A model generated the notes under the pieces. The model was not told where the DNA came from. It was given only the letters and a program-made list of their open reading frames with translations, and did no database searches. A stretch of DNA of 64,000 bases from Galbibacter sp048266365 (lineage in GTDB: Bacteria; Bacteroidota; Bacteroidia; Flavobacteriales; Flavobacteriaceae): assembly GCF_048266365.1 (NCBI RefSeq), contig NZ_JBLWZP010000013.1:1-64000 (forward strand), written 5' to 3'. The translations under genes were made by a program, and so were the position numbers. Each line of letters starts with the position of its first letter. Position 1 is the first letter of the stretch. Positions 62,625 to 64,000 of this stretch are shown one piece after another.

Positions 62625-63998
62625 TTACTTAATGATCAGGGGAACATGTTTTTTTAATGCGTAATTTTTTTTAAGAAACTTGGAATTGAGTTTGGTGTCT
62701 GAAATACTGATCGCTGCTCCCAGGGCGGAACCCAATGAGGCATCAGTGGTACGTAATTCCATATTTCTCATATAATGAGAAAGGAGTTTAATATAGACAT
62801 CATTATCGCTAAAACCGCCATCCACATATAACTTTGAGATGTCATCTGAACCTTTTGCAGTTTGGATGCTCTTTACTTGTAATTTCACAAGTTCTATCAT
62901 CAGGTGGTGATAAGCATCATCAAAATTATCATAAGGGAGCTCAGTATCTTTTCTGTCGTCTTCATTTTTAATACTCTCCCATTTGAATAGATGTTCAAAC
63001 TCCTTGGTAATTTCATAGTAGGCTTCTTCATTAAAGCTCACCGACTTGTGATAGTCCGCTGCAACCTCGTAATGTGAGGCTAATTTTTGAACTTGAATCT
63101 TGTATTCATTCCCCAAAAACAGTCTCGAAGCCTTGACTTGTTTTCCATTGATTCGCATGTAATTGATGCAATTAGTTGACACTTCTTCTTCAGTGAGCGC
63201 TGTTGAGGTAAATGGATTTAGGGCAATGCTCCAGGTGCCAGTTGAAACTAAAATAAAAGGCGCTTCTAAACTTCTCACATAGGGTAGAAGTGCGGCTGAA
63301 CTATCATGTATGCCTACTCCTATTTTAATACGTTTACCGTTGTAATTCATATTGATACTGGTCTCGGTAGAGACAATAGGAGGGAGGATTTTGTGAATGC
63401 CTTCCAGGTAAACCCATTGGTGATAATCCTTCTTGTGGTAATCCCAAAGGCTGGTATGACAGCCAATGCTGGTGTATTCACTCAGTGGAATTCCAGTAAA
63501 AATAAAGCTGAGGTACTGCGGAAGATGGAGGGAATACTTTATTTTTTTGAAAACTTCCGGTTTGGTATGCTTTAGCCAATACAATTGCATGCCAGAATTC
63601 AAAAGTCCTTCTTTAGAAGAACCGGTATGCTGTGCGAAGGTTAATTCAGGACCATAAGTCTTGTAGAATGTATTGATAATATCCTCAGAAATTGGTTTGG
63701 TGTAATTATACAATGGACTTATTGCTTCTCCATTTTCATCAATATGAACAAAACTAGCACCATAGGAAGAAAAATTAATGGCCTTGATGTCGTACTGATC
63801 CGTGGCTATGATTCTATTGAATAAAGCCTTTAACCAGGTCTGTAATTTATGGAGGTCCTCCGTTGGATACCCATCAGAATCGAATATATGATCGAACTTG
63901 GTGTACTCCCGAAAAACTTCCTGAAAATCCTCATCAAAAAGGAAGAATTTTTTATTGGTTTTTCCGATGTCAAATACAGCTGTTACTTTCTTTTTCAT
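62625..63998 (-). CDS. FGGY-family carbohydrate kinase
   Basis: This 457-residue sugar kinase is complete; its start codon lies 2 bp from the window edge. The N-terminal phosphate-1 loop reads TAVFDIGKTNKKFFLFDEDF. The second domain carries ILVSTGTWSIALNPF, and the C-terminal adenosine motif is KLYVDGGFSDNDVYIKLLSHYM. FGGY kinases in this branch phosphorylate ketoses such as L-rhamnulose or L-fuculose. The lactate enzyme and PL11 lyase nearby favour L-rhamnulose. The isomerase and aldolase that would complete the pathway must lie to the right, outside the window. Confidence 0.85.
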   Translation of the reverse strand: MKKKVTAVFDIGKTNKKFFLFDEDFQEVFREYTKFDHIFDSDGYPTEDLHKLQTWLKALFNRIIATDQYDIKAINFSSYGASFVHIDENGEAISPLYNYTKPISEDIINTFYKTYGPELTFAQHTGSSKEGLLNSGMQLYWLKHTKPEVFKKIKYSLHLPQYLSFIFTGIPLSEYTSIGCHTSLWDYHKKDYHQWVYLEGIHKILPPIVSTETSINMNYNGKRIKIGVGIHDSSAALLPYVRSLEAPFILVSTGTWSIALNPFTSTALTEEEVSTNCINYMRINGKQVKASRLFLGNEYKIQVQKLASHYEVAADYHKSVSFNEEAYYEITKEFEHLFKWESIKNEDDRKDTELPYDNFDDAYHHLMIELVKLQVKSIQTAKGSDDISKLYVDGGFSDNDVYIKLLSHYMRNMELRTTDASLGSALGAAISISDTKLNSKFLKKNYALKKHVPLIIK

Positions 63999-64000
63999 CC

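Noticed and set aside
1..64000. CRISPR arrays, rRNA genes, phage structural genes
   Set aside because: No regularly spaced repeats with spacers, no rRNA-like sequence and no phage capsid or tail protein were found.

Overview
The window reads as the chromosome of a low-GC Bacteroidota, most likely a marine member of the Flavobacteriaceae. Pointers are the Bacteroidota-type promoters (TTG, about 19 bp, TAnnTTTG), the BfmA/BtgA mobilization protein, a two-component-propeller sensor paired with a LytTR regulator, and polysaccharide-degrading genes (GH9, PL11, DUF4450, DUF1080). No species is claimed.

Positions 1-13,493 are an integrated mobilizable element, almost all on the minus strand. It holds a coupling ATPase (cut by the window edge), a DUF5712-type relaxase, a BfmA/BtgA accessory protein, a hairpin-rich oriT candidate, SSB, DUF6876 and DUF932 proteins, and a heavy-metal efflux cargo operon (TolC-type protein, His-rich lipoprotein, membrane-fusion protein, HME-RND pump, plus a second His-rich protein upstream). 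A 17-bp sequence at 13,477-13,493 looks like the 3' end of a tRNA-Pro gene and is a plausible attachment site. Directly beyond it lies a dead tyrosine integrase with an in-frame TGA and no catalytic C-terminus.

Positions 13.5-28 kb form a worn accessory zone. It contains an IS21-like terminal repeat cluster, hipB with a frameshifted hipA stump, a TGA-riddled secreted ORF, an exported-type flavin oxidase with a truncated globin, a propeller histidine kinase/LytTR pair, a chromate transporter-DoxX-CMD/ABM operon, tRNA-Arg(TCT), and an AraC-family remnant.

Positions 28-33.6 kb carry a four-gene set: an NNP-like MFS transporter overlapping a BtrH-like Cys-His-Asp protein, then a stand-alone acetolactate-synthase-like ThDP enzyme and a succinate-semialdehyde-type dehydrogenase. 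This is the best candidate here for an undescribed small-molecule pathway. Positions 34-38.5 kb encode a lipoprotein carboxylesterase and a GH9 glycosidase. A flavin monooxygenase-like gene, MarR, two GNAT acetyltransferases and an exported MsrA/MsrB pair follow.

Positions 42.8-47 kb hold a two-gene mutagenic-polymerase cassette (DinB-family plus short DnaE). Two copies of the palindrome TTGGAA-ATA-TTCCAA flank its promoter -7 box, a strong sign of repressor control. After an orphan TPR histidine kinase, positions 49.6-64 kb are a plant/algal glycan region: Gfo/Idh oxidoreductase plus DUF1080 (3-keto-glycoside chemistry), PL11 rhamnogalacturonan lyase, a six-hairpin glycosidase-like protein, a DUF4450 protein, an NCS1-type permease, an L-lactate dehydrogenase-type enzyme and an FGGY kinase. 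Together they fit release of rhamnose-containing oligosaccharides and catabolism of L-rhamnose through lactaldehyde/lactate; no SusC/SusD pair is present in the window.
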